Assembly: GCA_028287545.1 (NCBI GenBank)
Contig: JAQBPL010000353.1
Coordinates: forward strand, 1 to 9,142
Source of the DNA: Vulcanimicrobiota bacterium
GTDB taxonomy: Bacteria; Eremiobacterota; Eremiobacteria; Baltobacterales; Baltobacteraceae
Direction: 5' to 3'
DNA length: 9,142 nt
The translations under genes were made by a program, and so were the position numbers. Below, in pieces: positions 7,001-9,142 of the stretch. The notes under the pieces were generated by a model. It saw only the letters and a list, made by a program, of their open reading frames with translations, was not told where the DNA came from and did no database searches. Positions within the stretch are counted from its first letter, which is position 1. Each line of letters begins with the position of its first letter.

Positions 7001-7101
7001 CCACTGCGACGTTCTTCACGCTGGTCCTCATCCCGGTGCTCTACGCGACGTTCATGGGTCGCAGAGCGTCGCGCGCCGCGGAAATGGTCCCGGCGGCATG
7101 A
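4042..7101 (+). CDS. RND efflux permease (AcrB/HAE1-like), inner-membrane component
   Basis: 1019 residues from CTG at 4042, or 1030 from the alternative TTG at 4009, which has no Shine-Dalgarno. I prefer CTG because AGGAGGT precedes it by 9 nt and because MRLARFALQNEKVIV matches the usual short cytoplasmic N-terminus of RND pumps. The layout is the normal two-fold one: TM1 about 11-31, a first large periplasmic loop, TM2-TM6 from about 335, TM7 about 523-541, a second large loop, and TM8-TM12 from about 848 to the end. Signatures: the proton-relay motif GLIIDDAIVVIEN with Asp399-Asp400 in TM4; Lys916 in GIVVKNGILLID of TM10; FLPKTDEGKF after TM7; and the C-terminal TTLAAIGGLLPLAL region. The Asp-Asp-Ala form of TM4 resembles AcrB/MdtB drug pumps, whereas CzcA/CusA metal pumps usually have a single-Asp form here. 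It would export a substrate by proton antiport as a trimer with the next two gene products. Its stop overlaps the channel gene by 4 nt. Substrate not determinable. Confidence 0.93.
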   Translation: MRLARFALQNEKVIVFVVAVLAVLGVRAYLITAQSVFPTMSFSRIDVVADVGQLPADQVRSAVTLPLEQAFQALPSATAVRSTSGQGSSELVVDFSTHSDPQVDLQYVNQAIAQVRGAIPAAQNIVAVVVNPSSEPVLAYALTSDAISQAALRDLAVYSVAPKLYGATGLSRILITGGPTREFHVDLDPSSLAANGIGASDVAKALSDQNTIQAVGLGQRNYQQYAILVDASLHDAASLGRVSVPVKNGAAIPLSALGTVRLGVSPAADQTSYNAHHAVIVNAFALPGADVVALGNDLKARLGKIVPTLPSIVKFSPYWDQTSFIIESQKALRDSILLGALLAIIVIYAFLRNARLTLVAAAVIPLAMAIAIFALQQAGQTLNLMSVGGLAVAVGLIIDDAIVVIENIARTTHEHPNLAPRAAIERAMAQISTAMIASTTTTVVVFVPLALLSGVTGFFFRALASTMAASLIVSLGLALFVAPIAASVLLRGHQEKERRDLIAIVLEKYDGVLRWALSHRRTVAIGSVGVLVVTVFLLGRLPSDFLPKTDEGKFELGYRLPVGTTLDASDAAATSMEKILTSDPAVVSVGRLTAVDTNGYSPTPQNVGLLRVTLVAPSRRASYDEVSARMRARLEAAIPAAAYDFHQILEDQINGLEGSASPIEIDIRGNDQQTLIGLADDVTKAIGNVPGLVDLNNGVTYDNPSLRVSPDSTRLAALGITTQDVGDAIAALSQGTVATSVPESSRVIPVRVRVAGADSPLDPATGLLAKGIPSALGEVSRLNTVRLSSNLDAQNGQLLLRVTGNVDNASLSGVVDGISRALAKVSMPPGYSTEIGGQAKTQAQSFSEFLSVVAIAIALVFAVMLATFRSFRLPLVVLAAIPLALIGVAGALTITGTPFNVSSFMGLLLLVGIVVKNGILLIDVANQHREGGASVEESLLAAGKTRLRPIVMTTLAAIGGLLPLALGIGQGAELEKPLAIAVIGGLSTATFFTLVLIPVLYATFMGRRASRAAEMVPAA

Positions 7102-8408
7102 ACGTGCGCATCACCGCCGGCGTCGCCGGCATCGCTCTCGCCATCTCGGCGCTCCCCGCCGCCGCGCAGCCGGCGACGCCTGCCGCGCCCGCAGCGCGGG
7201 TGACGTCGCAGGCGCAGGTCGGGACCCCGTTTGCTTTCTCCGGCTTGAGCCTCTCCGATGCGGAGAAGGCCGCACTCGCCAACTCTCCCGACGTCACCGC
7301 GGCGAACGCGGTCGTCAACCAGAACAGCGCCGCGCTCGCGGCGGTACATTCGGCGCTCGGCCCGCAGCTCGTCGCCGGCTACGTCACCTCACCGCAGAAT
7401 GGGCCGAACGGCGGCACGATTCTCTCGCAAATCACCTCGGTCGGCGTGCAGACGACGATCGGCGACATCGCCGCGTACTCGCCGCTCGTCGCCGCCGCGG
7501 TCGCCAACTTGCGCAACGCCGAGAGCAGCCGGCAAGGCGTGATGCGCACCGAGCGCATGAAACTGGTGGGGCTCTACTACGACGCGCTCAAGGCGCGTGC
7601 GGTTCGCGATGCGCGAGAGAGCGCGCTTGCCACGGCGAACGAACAGCTCCGCGCGGCGCAGGTTCGCTTCAACGCCGGCGACGCGCCGAAGCTGGACGTC
7701 GTCCGCGCGAACGTCGCGGTCGCAAAGTCGACCGCCGACGCCGAGCTCGCCCGCGTCGCCGACACGAACGCGAGCGAAGCGCTTCGCGTCGAGACGGCCG
7801 CGCCGGCGACGGCGTTCACCGCCACGACCGCCGCCGTCCCCCCGACGATGACCGAGATCGATCCGGCGGTGGCGGTCACCCGCGCGCGGGTGCTGCGGCC
7901 CGAGCTCGCCGCCGCCCAGCAGGTCACCGTCGCGGCACAAGCGTCGGCACGCGCCGCCCGTCGTGCGACCTTGCCGGCCCTCACGGTCGGCGCGGGCTAC
8001 GCGTCGGGGATCGACGGCGGCGTGCACGTCGCCGCGCCGACGGTCAACGTGACGATGAACCTGCCGCTGAGCGGCGCCGCCCGGGCGCGCGTCAGCCAAG
8101 CCGACGCCATCGTCGCCGAAGATCAGGCGAAGGCCGCTGCGACCGCGCGCGCGATCGACGTCGAGGTCGCCGCGACGGCGCGCAGCCTCGTTGCGACGCG
8201 CAAGGCGACCGCGGCGACGACCGAGGCGCGCCGTCAAGCCGAAGCGCAGCTCGCGGCGACGCAACTCGGCTATCGCAACGGCGCGTCGTCGAGCCTCGAG
8301 CTCTCGTCCGCCCGCGACGTGTACACGCAAGCCGTGGTCGACGAACTCTCCGCCTTTTACGAAGAAGCGCGTGCAAGCGCAATCCTCTCGCTCGAGGTAG
8401 GTCAATGA
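7098..8408 (+). CDS. TolC-family outer-membrane efflux channel (OEP)
   Basis: 436 residues, ATG start overlapping the permease stop (ATGA). The N-terminus is a Sec signal peptide with cleavage after AAA (about residue 23). There is no lipobox Cys, so it is probably not a lipoprotein. An Ala/Pro-rich linker follows, to about residue 45. Two OEP repeats fill the rest. The first (about 50-235) starts LSLSDAEKAALANSPDV and includes RFNAGDAPKLDVVRANVAV. The second (about 255-432) includes LRPELAAAQQ, ATLPALTVGAGY, LGYRNGASSSLELSSARDVY and a closing helix. The pattern of a Gly/Asn turn, then L-[DE]-[VL] and a long helix is the OEP hallmark. The length is usual for the family. It should form the trimeric duct through the outer membrane and periplasm for the permease and adaptor encoded on either side. 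Its stop overlaps the adaptor start by 4 nt, so translation is probably coupled. Specific substrate or subfamily unknown. Confidence 0.9.
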   Translation: MNVRITAGVAGIALAISALPAAAQPATPAAPAARVTSQAQVGTPFAFSGLSLSDAEKAALANSPDVTAANAVVNQNSAALAAVHSALGPQLVAGYVTSPQNGPNGGTILSQITSVGVQTTIGDIAAYSPLVAAAVANLRNAESSRQGVMRTERMKLVGLYYDALKARAVRDARESALATANEQLRAAQVRFNAGDAPKLDVVRANVAVAKSTADAELARVADTNASEALRVETAAPATAFTATTAAVPPTMTEIDPAVAVTRARVLRPELAAAQQVTVAAQASARAARRATLPALTVGAGYASGIDGGVHVAAPTVNVTMNLPLSGAARARVSQADAIVAEDQAKAAATARAIDVEVAATARSLVATRKATAATTEARRQAEAQLAATQLGYRNGASSSLELSSARDVYTQAVVDELSAFYEEARASAILSLEVGQ

Positions 8409-9142
8409 CGCTCAATCGGAAGACCACTGCCGGCGCGGTCGTTGCCGTCCTCGCGGTTGCGGGGATCTGGTTCGGCACGCATCGCGGCGCCAACGCGGCG
8501 CCGCACGCTCCCGAGCCCGCCGGCCCGAGCGTCCCGCTCGTCAACGCGCGCACCGGCACGTTCGACGTGCGCGTGAGCGCGCAAGGCCACGTCGGTCCGC
8601 CGGCGGGAAGCAGCGCGAAGGTCGCGTTTGCCGAGCCCGGCATCGTCGGTGCGATCGACGTGCACGTGGGGGACCGTGTCACCGCGGGGCAGCCCGTCGC
8701 CGAACTGCGCAGTGAGTCGTTCGCGATCGGGTTCCGTCAAGCCGCGGCCGAGGGTTCCGCCGCGTCGAACAGTTACGGAGGCGGCACGGTGCCGTCGGCG
8801 GCGCTTCTGAGCGCGCAAGCCAAGCTCGCCGCGGCGCGCGACAAGCTGCGTACGCTCGAAGCCGGCGGTCAGGCGGCGCTCAGCAATCGGATCGGCGCCG
8901 TCTCCGCCGCGCGGCAGGCCGCGGTGAAAGTCGAGACCGACAAGACGAACCTCACGCGCGCGGAGCAGCTGTTCGCGGGCGGGGTGACGGCGCAGCGCGA
9001 CGTGCAAGCCGCGCAGGCGCAGCTCGCCAACGACGAGGCCGACCAGCGCGCCGCCGACGCCCGCGTCCAAGCCGCGGGAGCCGACTTCACCGCTGCCCTC
9101 GCGCAGGCGCGGGCCGATGCGGCGCAAGCCGCGAGCGACGTG
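8405..9142 (+). CDS. Periplasmic adaptor (membrane fusion protein, HlyD/AcrA family), 3' truncated
   Basis: The frame is open from ATG 8405 to the window edge: 246 codons with no stop, so the C-terminus is missing. ATG overlaps the channel stop (ATGA), and GAGG at 8394-8397 gives a good ribosome site 7 nt upstream. Residues about 8-25 are a hydrophobic N-terminal anchor or signal, without a lipobox. A Pro/Ala linker follows. Residues about 70-102 are the first half of a lipoyl-like domain: EPGIVGAIDVHVGDRVTAGQ, ending PVAEL, the family's most recognisable motif. From about 111 an Ala/Gln/Arg-rich coiled-coil hairpin begins, with RAEQLFAGGVTAQRDVQAAQ (185-204) as the typical turn into the second helix. 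The beta-barrel and membrane-proximal domains lie beyond the window. It links the permease to the outer-membrane channel. In many RND operons the adaptor comes first; here it is last of the three. Confidence 0.9.
   Translation, partial: MTLNRKTTAGAVVAVLAVAGIWFGTHRGANAAPHAPEPAGPSVPLVNARTGTFDVRVSAQGHVGPPAGSSAKVAFAEPGIVGAIDVHVGDRVTAGQPVAELRSESFAIGFRQAAAEGSAASNSYGGGTVPSAALLSAQAKLAAARDKLRTLEAGGQAALSNRIGAVSAARQAAVKVETDKTNLTRAEQLFAGGVTAQRDVQAAQAQLANDEADQRAADARVQAAGADFTAALAQARADAAQAASDV

Noticed and set aside
7389..8405. 338-codon minus-strand frame opposite the channel gene
   Set aside because: Arg-rich shadow of a clear TolC-family gene, with no recognisable domain.

Overview
This is a GC-rich window (roughly two thirds G+C by eye) from a diderm bacterium. 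It encodes a complete-looking tripartite efflux pump (inner-membrane RND permease, TolC-type outer-membrane channel, periplasmic adaptor), which implies an outer membrane. The taxon cannot be fixed from the sequence. The small secreted TonB_C protein, the heavy use of GTG/TTG starts and the gene order would fit a high-GC environmental phylum such as Eremiobacterota/Vulcanimicrobiota, but this is a low-confidence guess.

Layout. (1) Positions 1-305 hold the last 100 codons of a Rel/SpoT-type (p)ppGpp synthetase/hydrolase, ending in its ACT domain. (2) Only 8 nt further on, and converging with it, is a two-gene minus-strand unit read from 1793 down to 314. It encodes an unrecognised 220-residue exported helical protein, then a 266-residue exported protein with a C-terminal TonB_C fold. 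(3) A 93-nt divergent intergenic region (1794-1886) separates that unit from a plus-strand block filling the rest of the window. (4) The block starts with an OmpR-family response regulator and a HAMP/HisKA/HATPase sensor kinase overlapping by 4 nt. (5) An 83-nt gap follows (3959-4041). It holds an 11-bp tandem direct repeat that looks like an OmpR/PhoB-type operator, a possible -10 element and a consensus Shine-Dalgarno. (6) Then come the RND permease, the outer-membrane channel and the adaptor. The adaptor is cut by the right edge. These three genes are joined by 4-nt ATGA overlaps.

How the genes work together. The simplest reading is a self-contained signal-responsive efflux locus. The kinase senses an unknown envelope or periplasmic signal and phosphorylates the regulator at Asp51. 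The regulator then binds the direct repeat in front of the permease gene and switches on the permease-channel-adaptor operon. The permease has the Asp-Asp proton-relay motif of hydrophobe/drug (HAE1-like) RND pumps, and neither kinase nor permease shows an obvious metal-binding cluster, so an organic substrate is more likely than a metal. The parts least explained by known families are the two exported proteins upstream, the probable CTG start of the permease, and the operator architecture. No RNA gene, CRISPR array, insertion sequence or clear terminator was seen. Apart from the window edges, no gap longer than 93 nt lacks a gene.
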